Shown: piece by piece, positions 10,797 through 22,333 of the stretch
How positions within the stretch are numbered: the stretch's first letter is position 1
Layout: each line of letters begins with the position of its first letter
Assembly (NCBI GenBank): GCA_018296165.2
Contig: JACKQL020000178.1
Span: forward strand, 1-64,000
DNA from: Termitomyces sp. T153
Taxonomy: Eukaryota > Basidiomycota > Agaricomycetes > Agaricales > Lyophyllaceae
Length of the DNA stretch: 64,000 nt
Direction of reading: 5' to 3'
Notes under the pieces: generated by a model
The model's database searches: none
What the model was told of the DNA's origin: nothing
What the model saw: only the letters and a program-made list of their open reading frames with translations
Program-made: the position numbers and the translations under genes

Positions 10797-11720
10797 GACC
10801 TCGTCGTCTCACACTGCGCTCGCAGGTAAGTACTTTTCTTCACTATGCACAAAGTCATCTCACTGCGCTTGCCGATTGAATTAGATCAGATCGTCTATGT
10901 CACGCGTTGATTGAGATCAATCTCTCGTTATCCAATTCATCTTTGTTGCATCCTCGCTTTGTATGCCAGTGAGGATCGCCTCGCAACCACCCAGTGCTCC
11001 AGATGGCCATTTTATCAGAACATCTGCTTGTGTCATGACCCCTCCCCCTCCTCCTGCCCAAACCGAGTCAACCTCCCTCTTAGCTGAAATATGCAACTCC
11101 CACACTCAGATTCTCATGTTAATGAATCAACTTCTGGAGAGAAGTGGCACTCAGCCAAGCCCTGCTGCTTCACATGTGGCCTTGTCCTCAACCATGCCAC
11201 TCTCTTCCCCCTTTGTCCCCCTGATTACAGCAGTTGGAATCAATGCTGCATCATTAGCTATTCCCCTCTCTCTATGCTCTTGCTTTTCCAATGTCAATGC
11301 AACAGTGCTTGTAGCAATCATCATGCATGACTTCAAAGCCACAGACCTCCACAGGCTCAATCCCACTGACTGCAACAAAGAAATCACATACACATTCAAT
11401 GGCATGGCCAATTAATTCAAGGTCAGTAATTGAGTCTTCTCTGTACTCATTCCTCTCCAAACCTACTTTTGGGTCATTCTATATAAACAACAGCACAGCC
11501 ACAGGGCCTTTCTGAGCTGAGTGTACACTGCGCAGCTCCTCAAGCTCATTGTGCAGAGTATGAATGGCCAGCTGTTTACATGTATTACTCAGTTTTCTTC
11601 AATTGCCACTATTGATGACATCTGTTGCCACCTAGCTGCTGTGCAGAGGACACAACAACTAGTGGTTTTGCAAGTAGAGTACAAATGGACTATAGTAAAT
11701 GAGGGTTGCAAGCTGAGCTA
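10797..11720 (+). pseudogene. Decayed gag-like protein of a mushroom transposon family
   Basis: A short first exon may run from the ATG at 10797 (MTSSSHTALA) to gtaagt at 10828. The main readable block, 10963-11415, has a Pro/Ser-rich N-terminus (TPPPPPAQTESTSLLAEICN), a short helix (SHTQILMLMNQLLE) and then HDFKATDLHRLNPTDCNKE. After stops it continues with PLQTYFWVILYKQQH and VEYKWTIVNEG near 11700. This pattern, an FKxxDLxxLxP block followed by a PLxTYF block and a YKWxxV block, occurs in gag-like proteins encoded by repeats in Agaricomycetes. CpG disappears from about 11050 on. At least three stops make it non-functional. The family call is from memory of such proteins and is moderate. 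Confidence 0.45.
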
Positions 11721-12569
11721 GGTTCCAGAAAGCTTGCTAGATACAAGTGGCACTAAGTTGGTGGCACAAGGTTGGTAGGAGACTGTAGTGAAGAGGAAAG
11801 GGGAACTCCATGGGTAAACCCCAACTAGAGTGGAAGCAAGGTCACCAGACAGAGATCACTAGCAAAGCTGAAATAAATAAAGAGGTGTTAGGGCAAGCAA
11901 AGGGTATCAGCAAAAGGGGACAATAGTGAAACAAAACTAGCCATAGGTGCTAGCACTATACAAGGACTTGATGAAATAGTACTCAAAGGTGGTACTAACT
12001 GAACAAAGCAATGAGGGCACCAACTTGACAGAGAGAGCACTAGGGAAAAGCAAGAAGCTTTAAAATCACTAGACTTAGCTTTGAAGTCTGGGGGTAATAC
12101 AAGGTATGATTCTTCAATGGTTGTTTAGAAAACATGACAGTATTGATAGTAAGGAAAACTAATGAAACCAAAAGGAGTCAATAAAGGAGAACTGATCACT
12201 AGTGACCTAGTTAAGTCAGGAGGAATGACATGTGAAAGTCAATAACTCAAATTGTAGTCAAAATTGGCACCTGGAATGATAGTCAATTGCCAGTTGCCAG
12301 GGTGTCATACAGTAAGGAATACAACTAAATCAACAAATAAGAAAAATGTGTCAATAATACCAAGAAAGGGAATATGATTGGTGGCCTTGCTAGGAGGTCA
12401 CTAGAGGTTGCTAAGCTTCAGAAAGGGAAAGTCATCTAGTGGGCTGAGAGCCTAAACTGCATTTGGCAAAGTCATGTGACTATTCCATCACATAGAAACC
12501 AGAAAATTTGGAAGTTGCTAGAACATAGTAAAACAAAGAAATTGGTGCTCAGCAAGAATAGGGTCTCAT
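11721..12569 (+). mobile_element. Divergent Gypsy-C-type LTR (copy 1)
   Basis: No gene. The composition and phrases such as actagccataggtgctagca match the Gypsy-C LTRs at 17190 and 43602. The 3' end, gtgctcagcaagaatagggtctcatta, aligns with the ends of those LTRs, and the DNA after it (tcctctagactgaaattttgactgt) aligns with what follows the other two. The 5' edge is not defined. Part of it (about 12343-12440) is also found at 31155-31240. Confidence 0.45.
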
Positions 12570-12747
12570 TATCCCTCCTCTAGACTGAAATTTTGACTGT
12601 CCCCAGTTAACCATCAAAGTCCTGTAATTTGCTAGATGGTCTGTGTGCCATTTTTGGGTGTTGAAATAGTCCTGGCATTAGCATTGAACTTTGTCAAAAT
12701 CCTCACCTGTCTTTGCTTACTCATTCCACCTCTACTCTAACCTGAAA

Positions 12748-14830
12748 TGTCTGCTGCTGCCACCATCACTGCCTGCCACATGGAGCTCAAGTATGCCACC
12801 CAAGTTTTACTTTGGCAAAATTGATCATCTACTGTTGCTAGCAAGGGGGCAGATAGCAATGGTGCCAGAAAAGGGGGTGGTAGCATTTTTTAAGTTGTAC
12901 TTGCTGTCAGGGGATGTCCCATTCCCCCTCTGTCCTATTCTCCCTCCTTATTATGGTTTTCCTTTATTCTCCTTTGCTTTCTCTATCTGCTGGTCCCAGT
13001 TTTAGCCCTCAGGCTGCACAAGTTCTCTGTCTGTAATTCTGACAAGTGTTGTCCCCTCCATATGGCCCTCTCACCAGACCCCTGGATTGTTTCCTGCATT
13101 CCTTGTAGGCCTCCCATCTTTGGACCACAGGTACTTTCAACTAAGGGCTATCCTTTGGTTATATTTGCATGTGTTCATGTGCTGGGAGTCCAGAGATCAA
13201 GGCCATTTACAATAGATTTCCATTTGTTGATCAGACTCTGGATTTGGTTGTTGTTCAGTGTTTTTTCCAGAAGCTCTAGAGTAAATTTTCCAAACACTGG
13301 CATTGGAAATTCTTAGACTTGTTCTCTTTGGATCTCCCTCTGCCAGGTGAGTAGCTAGAACTCTAGAACTTCTTGTAGATACTGAATAGACTTTGGATCT
13401 CCCTCTGCCAGTTGTGTGATTGAGCCACAGCCTCCAGAGGTTGCCCTTACACTTGCACTGCTTTGACATGGCAGAGAGTGGAGTGGAGTGGCCTAAGAGT
13501 GGCATAGTGAAAAGAGAGTGTCACAAGCTGTACACTTGCTATATCAACAAGTCATGGGTAGTGCTCTATGCTGTAAACCCTTTGAGTAGTTCTACTTTCC
13601 TTGCTGGTGCTGGCTCATAACATTGTTGCTAGGCTCCTCTTTAATTTTTAGAGTATGAGATCAACAATCTCTTTGTGGAGAAAATGATGGTAAGTGACTT
13701 GGGGTGTCACCAGATGCTAGCAATGTCACTAAGGTTTTCCTAGCTTGTGGAGGACTTGACACTTGACAACCATTTTTCTTCCCACACCCCCCTCACAATC
13801 AGGCAGTTGCTAGTGGTTCAGGTGCTGGGAAGAGAGTTGGCTTTGCATTGGATGGTAGCAACAAAGAGGCAGAGGAACAAGGTGGCAACATTACTAGGGG
13901 CCTGGCAGCATTGCCAAGGAAGGCAAGGGGCTTGGAACAGACAAAGGGCAAGGGGAAAGCCAGAGTGGTTGAGTCTGAGGTAAGTTCTCATCCAATCTCC
14001 AGTGCTTCTGTTGCTAACATTGCATGCAGGATTCTGAGGAAGATGGTGACATTGCTCTGAGTCTGGCAGTGTCACTCAAGAAGTGAAAGGATTGGAAGAA
14101 GGGCAAGAGCAAAGCACAAGAGGCAGAAGAATTTGAGGTAAGCTTCTTTTGTGGCTTGTTTGTTTTGAAGAAGGGCAAGGGCAAAGCACAAGAGACAGAA
14201 GAATTTGAGGTAAGCTTCTTTTGTGACTTGTTTGTAGCAATGATTGCTAATGCTAGCACTTAGGTACTATCACAGACAACCTTCACCAACAAGAAGTGGT
14301 GGGGCTGCTGAAGTATTGGGAGCACACAACAGTTCTGGACAAGGGTAGAGGGGTGGGTCTAATGGAGATTGGGGCAAAGAAGAAGGTAGCAGTGTCTCCT
14401 GCCACAAAGCAGGCCCTTCTCAATCAACAAGGGGCAGCAAGTCTTGACTTTATTCTAGCAACTGTCACTAATGAACTTCTAGTTCAACAGATGCTAGACA
14501 ATGAAAGACTCAGAGGCTTGTTGGTACCCCACTGGGGGTCAACCCTGCTATGCTTGTGATGCAATGAAGAAGGTGTGCTCCTCTGAGGGATGCACTCTTC
14601 TAGGGCAGCAAGTTAGTTGCCCACAATGCCAAGGCCATGCTTGTGCATTGGGCCCAGGAGTTTGTCATAGCACAACAGGTGCTTGTGGCAAAGGGACTCC
14701 TCATCACTATCAAGCAGTCAAGTCTGGATCTACCAATGATGCAAGACAAGTTGATGGTAGGAGGACTGGTGGAGACCAAGGGAAAGGAGAAGAGTAGGGA
14801 GCTGGGTGAGGAGAGCAATGAGGAGTAACA
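12748..14830 (+). pseudogene. Antisense Zn-cluster gene of Gypsy-C, copy 1, with an LTR inserted
   Basis: Homologue of 18467-20092 and 44765-46240. Readable parts include a segment with IDHLLLLARG that aligns with WVDHLLAIAH of copy 2. Then a solo LTR (12905-13451) interrupts the gene, and it resumes with FDMAESGVEWPKSG. Downstream exons are separated by recognisable introns (gtaagc or gtaagt to ag). The cysteine cluster at about 14478-14580 reads CWYPTGGQPCYACDAMKKVC. The two upstream positions are FNRC, so the first Cys is Phe here, and a stop follows; the spacing is otherwise C-x2-C-x8-C-x8-C-x2-C-x6-C. The gene lies downstream of an LTR-like stretch, as in the other copies. Function unknown; the spacing recalls Zn(II)2Cys6 DNA-binding clusters. 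Confidence 0.6.
12905..13451 (-). mobile_element. Solo LTR of the Gypsy-A family inside the Zn-cluster gene
   Basis: Starts TGTCAGGGGATG and ends GCCCTTACA, with a perfect 5-bp target duplication cttgc at 12900-12904 and 13452-13456. The sequence is the reverse complement of the LTR at 38302-40737 and related to those at 15566 and 20243. At 547 bp it is among the fuller copies. Open frames inside it are not genes. Confidence 0.85.
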
Positions 14831-15565
14831 GAAGGTAGAGGACAAGGTGGATGAGAAATGGAGCATCTCATTACTATCATATACAATTATATTTATGAAT
14901 TATACATATCTTGTATTATAGCATCACATGATGCTGCCTATAAAATGTACTTACATTTACTTACAGAAAGCAGTGCCTTACTTCATACTTTGTAGACAGA
15001 ATCACAACTGGTTTTAACTTACAAGGTGTGAACTGTAAGCTGTGTGACCCATAATGGAAATGTTAAATTTTCTCAAGTCAAATGAGCACTGAATCATTTG
15101 TGAAGTAGAAGCAGAACTTCCAGAAAGAAGTTCACTGCCACAAGTTACAATCAGAATGTTCACCTTCCTCAATGGACACAATTGTGACTATGAAAGATCA
15201 GATGTTTGAGCCTAGTGCCAAACCAGGGTTTGATGGAGCACTGCATAGTGCTCCACCTGAAACTTCAGATCTTGTCAAGTCAGCTCATTGCATGAAGAGG
15301 GAAAGTGGTGTGATGCCAGGAGGGCTGCCAGCAGCTACTCCCATTCAACCAGCTGTAGCTGGTCATGAAGGCATCACCACCAAGGGCACATAAGTGCCCT
15401 CTGCCCAGTTATACTTAAGGGTAGAGCTGGAAGGGGTAGCAGTGACAGTGAGCAAGAGAAAAAATCCCTTGTATACACCCACACTGTTGCAGATGGAAGG
15501 TCTTAGATCCTTCTCAGTGACTGCAGGAGAGTGCTAGGAGTCTCCTTTGTTGGTTACTCTGATGA
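14831..15565. other. Unassigned stretch after Zn-cluster copy 1
   Basis: No recognised gene. An open frame at 15172-15393 (73 residues) has no features that identify it. In the intact Gypsy-C the pol gene should lie beyond the Zn-cluster gene, but no pol homology is seen here. The Gypsy-A LTR begins at 15566. Confidence 0.3.
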
Positions 15566-17189
15566 TGTAAGGGCAACCTCTGGAGGCTGTGGCTCAATCA
15601 CACAACTGGCAGAGGGAGATCTAAAGTCTATTTAGCATCCTACATGAAGTTCTAGCATTCTAGCCACTTACCTGGCAGAGGAAGATCCAAAGAAAACAGG
15701 TCTAAGAATTTCCAATGCTAGTGTTTAGAAAATATACTTTAGAGCTTCTGGAAAAAACACTCAACAATAACCAAATCTGGAGTCCAATCACAAAAGCAGA
15801 AATCTATTGTAAATTGCCTTGATCCCCAAACTCATGGCATGTGACCATATATAAGGATAATCAGAGGATAGTCCTTGGTTGAAAGTACTTGTGATTAGAA
15901 AATAGGAGGTCAGCAATGAATGGCAGGCTCAGAATAAAGGAAACAATCAGAGGGTCTGGTAAGAGCAGTCTCCTGACATCACCCCCCCTCTAGCATGCAG
16001 CATCCCAGTGCACTAGATAGAAGAAATTGTGGATTGCTTGGTCAGCTACAAAGACAGGGTAGATGCCTTAAATTGCCTTTGGAGCATTGGGAGGCCTGCA
16101 GTAGAAGTGCCAGACCAGGGCTGGTGCACATACATTGGCCTGTAGTTCCCAAGAGATATCCTCAATGGCATATCTCTTCCATTTCACCTTGAACTGTAAC
16201 TTCCCCTAGAATATCATGCTATTCAAAATTTCTTCCATCTCATACTCTTCCTCATCATCAACCAGAATTGGTGGTGGTGGTGTCTTAGAGTGGCAGCCAG
16301 GAATAGGCTCTTCTGGAGCTGGGAACAGCTTGACAACATTGAAGACTGGGTGCAGTTGATGCAGGCCTGCAGGGAGCTTCAGTTGGTATGTTAAAGGCAC
16401 TACCTTTCTCTCTACCGCTAAGGAGCCAAGATGACAATGTGATAGCTTCTGTGATGGCCTTGTTGTCTTTATGTCAGAGCTGTCCAAGTACACATGGTTC
16501 CCAGGCTTGTATACAGGGGCTGGTGTCCACCAGTGGTTGTAGTACCATGCCATGTCATCCTTTGCCTTCATCAATGCTGCCTTTGCCTCCTTCTGTGCCT
16601 TCTTCATCCTGTTCACAAATTGGTTCAGTGAGTCATTCTCTGAGGGACATGCCTCAGGTCTAAATCCCATGCAGGGTGTTTGCCAGTGTCCAGGAAGAAT
16701 GGAGTCATCTGAGTTGAAGAATAAACATGGTTGCTGTACTGGAACTCAGCATCTGACAGGAGCTCATCTCAGTCATCCTGCCTCTCATTACAAAACAGGT
16801 GGAGATAATGTTCCAGTTCTTGGTTAACATCTTCTGTCTGACTATCTGACTAAGGGTGATAGGCAGTGATGGTGTGGAGCTTCACTCCAAGCAGGCAGTA
16901 CAGTTTCTGAGTAAACTCTGCCACATGTTGAGGGCCTTGATCAGAGACATACCCATTGGACAGACCACAGAGCTTCCAGACATTCTTCCAATACAGGCTA
17001 GCCACTCCTAGGGCCAAGCAGGTGGTGTGGATAGGGATGAAGTGGGCCTGTTTACTATAAAGGTCCACTACTACCATTACAGCATCCTACTCATGAGCAT
17101 CTTGGAGTTTGACAATGAAGTCCATTAACACAATACTCCAGCAGGCAGCTGAAATAGGGAGAGGGTGGAGCTGACCCATGGGTGATTGG
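15566..17189 (-). mobile_element. Gypsy-A copy 1: 3' LTR plus 3' part of pol, truncated
   Basis: The LTR at 15566-15978 reads TGTAAGGGCAACC to CCTGACA on the plus strand. Next to it, on the minus strand, lies the polypurine tract TAGAGGGGGGGTGA, which fixes the element as minus. Internal sequence continues to 17189, where a Gypsy-C LTR starts; the 5' part is missing. Confidence 0.8.
16000..17180 (-). pseudogene. Integrase C-terminus with chromodomain, Gypsy-A copy 1
   Basis: Ty3/Gypsy integrase, chromovirus type. The block 17077-16850 holds the integrase core: VVDLYSKQAHF, then YVSDQGPQHVAEF, then HTITAYHP; the D, D and a following QTE can be read. The block 16670-16206 has KLSHCHLGSLAVERKVVPL and LPAGLHQLHPVFNVVKLFPA, the GPY/F-like module, and then a Pro-rich linker and an acidic DDEEEYEMEEILNS that begins a chromodomain. 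The chromodomain would steer integration to heterochromatin. The frame is broken between the blocks. RT and gag are absent because the element is truncated by the neighbouring Gypsy-C LTR. Confidence 0.8.
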
Positions 17190-18294
17190 TGATGTGCTTC
17201 TATGCTGCCTAGCTGTCATGCAGGAAATCAAATGGAAGACCTAAACACTAGCAACTAGATAAGGTAGCTGGCAATAGGGAGTTGATAGGGGGCAAGTCAG
17301 TAACCATCCAAGAAAGTGAGAGCTAATGGGTGTGGAGTGAACAAGAAGTGAAACATGTTGCTATAACTAGCCTAATTTGCTAGACAGTAATGAAAGGATA
17401 GGTGGGAGAGAAAGGAATGAAGGCAAAAGGGTCATTAGAAAAGGGAGAACTAAGCAATAGAAAGAAAAGTTGGGGACAAGAGATGAATGGATTTAAAGTA
17501 GAACAGGGGGGACAAATGCAAACTAGTCACTAGCCATAGTTGCTAGCATTGCTAAGTCATAGTAAAGCTAAGGATACCTGCAGTTGGCACCCACACTAAG
17601 TCAAAGTCAAGGTTGTCAATACTGTCACTAATTTGTTGGAAATGACAAGAGAAAGAACAATAAGAGATCTTAAGCTGGTAAGCAGAGAGCTAATGAGGGG
17701 GAATGGTACTCTGTTCATTGTTTTTGGTCTTTATGTACAGGCAGTATTTACACTGTTTGTAAGTATAGTATTTAGAAAGGAAAGATTAGTTGCCACCAGT
17801 GATGGTGTCTGCCAATGTGTTTATGATACATGCTGGATGTCAGTCTGGTAACCAAGTATATGTATGCAATACCAATATAATGCATAAAAATTGTCAATCA
17901 CAAGAAAAGAGCATCTGCAACATCAATACCTGAAGTGTAGACACTGTTCAAGTATGTTTGTAAGCCCAACAAGAAAAATAATAAGTAAGAAATCATGTGG
18001 CTTTCAATATATCCCTTTTTAGAGAGGAGGCTGTGTTGTTGCCAGGTAATGTTGCTAAGAAAGGTCTTGGCCTTATTGTTCTGAATCCAAAGTCCAGACT
18101 CCACATGATGCAGCTCATGATCCATAAGTCTTGTGGTTGCTAAAATCCTGTGCAACAGCTACTTTGTTCCAGATCTTGGGGCTAGACCCTACATGATAAG
18201 TGTTGTGACTTGTGCCAGGTCATATATAACACAATCAGCTGCTGTCCAATCAGAAATGCCACAAACAGTGCTCAGTGGCAAGTGGGTCTTATCA
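17190..18294. mobile_element. Gypsy-C LTR, copy 2
   Basis: Starts TGATGTGCTTCTATGC and ends GGGTCTTATCA (1105 bp), collinear with 43602-44592 and 54187-55387. The Zn-cluster gene copy 2 follows 172 bp later, the same spacing as in the complete element. It interrupts Gypsy-A copy 1. No gag-pol of this copy is present in the window. Confidence 0.8.
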
Positions 18295-18466
18295 TCCTCT
18301 CCTATGCTGAAATCTTGACTGCTCTCAGTCAACCCAAAGTCCTGGATTGCTTGCATGGTCCATGCACCTAGAGGGGTAAGAATAAAAGCAGCTAGCAATT
18401 TAGCTAGACTTCATCAACTCTCCTTCCCATCTCTTATCTCCCCTCAGCAATCTAAATCTAATTGCC

Positions 18467-20092
18467 ATGTCCTCTAACCTTGCTTTTCAACCTGAAAAGC
18501 ATGCCATGGCCCAGGCATTCCTTGATTGGGTTGACCACCTCCTTGCCATAGCACATGATTCATTGGTGACAAATCCTTGCTTAGTGGTCACCACTATCTT
18601 CAAGATTTGGCTTTGCTGGTTTGAGATGGCTGGGAGTGGGATGGAGTGAGCTGAGTTGGCAGTTGTCAACAAGGGGTGTCAGCAGCTGTATGAGAAGTAC
18701 AAGGAGGAGGATTGGATTAGGGAGTTTGACAAATATTTTGTGAGTTATCTTCTTTTCTCCTTAGCAACAGTATTAACATTTTTGCTAGGCTCCCCTTCTG
18801 CCATCATTGGAGTTCTTGTTGCAGGATCTGGAGACTAGGATGACAGTGAGTGCCAGCAATGTCACTAAGGCTAGCAACACTGCTAAGGTAATTATAGCTC
18901 TTCAAGGACTTATTGCCTAATGACCAGTTTTTTTTCAGCACTTACCATGCAAATTGGTGGTGACAATGGGGGTTGAGTGCAGCAAGGGCCATGGGGGTAC
19001 TGTTAGCACAAATTGAGGGGACATTGGGGAAGCTGGGCTCTCTACTCCCAAGTGTGTGGTTGGTAGCATTGCTAAGGGGTTAGCAATGTTGCCAAGAGTG
19101 GTGGTTACTCCAAAAAGTAAAGGTAAGGGCAAAGAGAAGGCCAGAGAGGAGGAGGAAGAGAAATTTGTCATAAGTCTTAATCCATTGCTAGCTCTTGGTG
19201 ACCATTGCTAACATTGTTACAGGAACCAATTCAAGATACATTTACCAACAAAAGAAGCTAGCAAATCTTCTTCATTGGCAAAAAGCTTTGACTGTGGTGG
19301 ATACTGGCATGGGTGCAGGAGTAGTGTTGAAGAAGGCAAAGGGGAAGAAAATGGTGTTGCCAGAGGAGAGGTGAGCATTCAAGGAGTGACAGGGAGTGGT
19401 AAGTCTTTTAGCAATTGTTGTTAAAATGATTGCTGACAATTCTTTCAAGTGCAACAACTGCTGGGCCAACAACAATTCAGAAGGGTGCTGGTACCCCACT
19501 GGCATCCAACCTTGCTATTGCTGCAATAGCTCAAGAAAAGGTTGCTTGTACAGGGGCAAATCATCAAGGAGCACTGGCAGGAAGCCCATATGAAGGATAG
19601 CAGCAAGTGTGGCCTTGGTGTGACAGGCCAGGGCTTTTGTGGAGTGGCAGAGGGAGTTAGCAGCAATAAAGGAACCAATTCAGATCAAACATTTGAGCTT
19701 GAATCTGCCAACTTTGCATGATGGGATAGTGGTAGGTGGCAGTGGAGTTGCTAAGGATAAGCAACAGGAGAAGAGTAGAGAGATAGTTGAGAGTGAGGAT
19801 GAGGCTAGTAACAAGGAGAGCACTAGCAATAGTGACAACAGCAATAATGTGCCTTTGGCACACAAATGGGCAGCAAGTCCTGCCTTGTTTGCTAGCACTA
19901 AGCCACAAAGGACAGTCACTAGCAAGGAGGAAGGTGGAGACAAGATGGAACAAGGAACTCCCATGGCAATAGTAGATGAGGTGGAGATGGTGGCAAGTGG
20001 AGGTGTAGGAGGTTGAGAGGTCAAGAAAGAGGCAATGGAGGTGGAGAAAGACAAGAAGAGTGATGAGGAGGCAAGGGTTCATCAACAAGTAA
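18467..20092 (+). pseudogene. Antisense Zn-cluster gene of Gypsy-C, copy 2
   Basis: The best-preserved N-terminus: MSSNLAFQPEKHAMAQAFLD, then WVDHLLAIAH and, after one stop, CQQLYEKYKEEDWIREFDKY. Introns with gtaagt or gtgagt starts separate the exons. A basic stretch TPKSKGKGKEKAREEEEE precedes the next intron. The cluster, at about 19450-19545, begins CNNCWANNNSEGC and continues PCYCCNSSRKGC, spacing C-x2-C-x8-C-x8-C-x2-C-x6-C with all six Cys present. The C-terminal part (19639-20016) is acidic and Ser/Asn-rich (SNKESTSNSDNSNN) and looks disordered. Downstream sequence is cut by a Gypsy-A LTR at 20243. Function unknown; a DNA- or RNA-binding role is an inference from the cluster. Confidence 0.65.
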
Positions 20093-20639
20093 GTGATTTC
20101 TTTTGCTAATCAATCTTTGCTAATCTTGTCACTAGGAAACCTGGACCAGCACACTGCTGTGACAGGTAGGCAACAACAAATTGGAGTGGCTGGGAGAAGA
20201 CCTAGCCTTGCTAACACTGCTAATGTTGGCAACATCACTGAGTGTAAGGACAATCTCTGGAGTGGTGGATCCGAGTCATGCAGCTAGCAGAAGAGTATCC
20301 AAAGTATATTAGCAAGTAGTAGATGATGATACAACAGTAACTAATCACCTAGCAGGGAATCTGAAGAGAACAAGTCTAAGGATTCCTGCTGCTTGGTGCA
20401 GCACATCAGTGGGCAGTAGAGGCATGGGAACAGCTGTACAGACAATCAGAGCTACTCCACACCCTAGGAAAGTGATTGATGAGGTAATATGGAAAGTCCT
20501 GCAGTTCTCCAGAGATTACTGTGGTTCTGGAACAAGTCCTAGAGGCATTGGATAAGCTGCAGAGATGCTGGAACAAGTTGCAGAGATTAGAAATGGAAGT
20601 TCCCTGACATCACCTCCCTCTAGCATGCAGCATCTTGAT

Positions 20640-22100
20640 GTGTGGGGTAGAAAAAGTTTCTGACTGCCCAGTCCACTGGCAAAATAGGGTAGATTCCTTA
20701 TATGGCACACAGAGCATCTGGGTGTTTCCTGTGGAACTCCTTGATTAGCCCTGGGGCATGTATGTTCTCCCATGGTTCCCAGGAGATATTCTCAATCCTG
20801 TAGCCCTTCCACTCCACCTTGTATTGTATTTGTTGCTAAAATAAATGACTATCTAGAATTTCCTCCACCTTGTACTCCTCCTTGTTATTGACCATCACTG
20901 GAGGTGGTGGGAGTAGTGGATGTTACCCCAGGATAGGATCCTTTGGGGCTGGAGTCAGTTTGACCACATTGAACACTGGATGAAGCTGGCACATTCTTGT
21001 GGGGAGCCAGAGTCAGTAGGCTAGGGGCCCTACCTGCCATTCCACTGTGAAAGGTCCCAATTGGTAGTGCAACAGCTTTTTCAAAGGCCAGGTAGTTGTA
21101 ATGTTGGAGGCATCTAGGTAGACTCAATCCCCAGGCTAGTATTTGTGCTCCAGGGTCCTTCTGTGGTTGTAGTATCATGCCATTTCATCCTTTGCCTTTG
21201 CCAGTGCCACCCAGGCCTTCTTCTGTGACTTTTTCATCTGGTCCACAAATTTGTTTACTGCTTCATTCTCTGAGGGCCAACCCGGAGTTCAAAACCCATG
21301 TGCAGGTGTTGTCCAGTGTTGAGGAAGAATGGGGAAAATTGGGTGGAAGCATGAGCATGGTTGTTGTATTGGAACTCAGCATCAGGGAGGAGTTCATCCT
21401 AGTTATTCTGGCACTTGTTGCAGAAGAGGTGGAGGTACTGCTCCAACTCCTGGTTTATGTGCTCAGTCTGGCCATCAGACTGTGGATGATAGGCAGTGGA
21501 GGTGTGAAGCTTCATGCTGAGTAGTTGGTAGAGTTCCCTAGTGAAGTCTGCCATGAATTATGGCCCTCAGTCAGAGACATAGGCATTGGAGAGGCTGTGG
21601 AGCTTCTAGACATTCTTCTGGTACAAATTTGCAGTGCCCATGGCAGAGCAAGTGGTGTGAGTCAGAATGAAGTGCAGTCACTTGCCATACAGGTCCACCA
21701 CTACCATGATGGCATTGTAACCATGGGTGTTGGAGAGCTCTATGATGAAGTCCACAGAGGCAATGCTCCATTGCTCTGTGGGCACAGGCAGCAGATGTAG
21801 CTGTCTAGAAGGGGGGTGACATTGGAGCTTGGTCCAGAGACAGAGATTGCCCAGTATACCAGGACATCTGGGGCCACCAATAGTTCTGCAATACTAGCTC
21901 CAACATTTTTTGTCTGGGGTGCCCAGCAATGCAGGAGTTGTGGTGTTGCTCTACAATTCTCTGGTGGAGCTCCAGGATGTTGGGCACATAGATACAATCC
22001 CTGAAGGTCAAGATTCCATCCCAGAAGGCCCATTCATCTGCACAGGCTGATCTGGCACCAGTAGTACATTCTGACTTCAGCACCTGAGCTGCATGCACAA
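20640..22100 (-). pseudogene. Integrase and chromodomain, Gypsy-A copy 2
   Basis: Starts with the zinc-binding H-H-C-C module at 22098-21805 (LELHQRIVEQHHNSCIAGH, then QNYWWPQM). The core is spread over broken frames at 21800-21200; the corresponding DNA is closely related to copy 1. The C-terminal part has LHPVFNVVKLTPAPKDPI and then a chromodomain readable near 20870-20690 (YKVEEILDSHLF, then VEWKGYRIENISWEPWENIH). Multiple stops, for example in the DNA-binding linker, make it non-functional. Relative to the LTR this is the normal end of pol in chromoviruses. Confidence 0.75.
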
Positions 22101-22333
22101 TGAGTTCCTTCTGCTGACTGTCTCAGTTTTCCTGCTAGATGTCCTGGAGGATGTCCACCTCTACTCTCTCAATGGCTAGACCATTCATGGCTTGGATTGT
22201 GAACAGTTTGGAGTGGAGGAGCACAATGTTGCTGTTGTCCTCCCCCCTATGCCATGGTCTGCTCTCTAGGATAGGGCATCTAGTTTCCCCATACTTTGGC
22301 CAGGCTTGTGATGCAATGAGAAGTTGAAATTGG

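Noticed and set aside
19657..20088. 143-codon minus-strand frame rich in Leu and Ser
   Set aside because: Antisense of the acidic Ser-rich tail of the Zn-cluster gene; no motif of its own.
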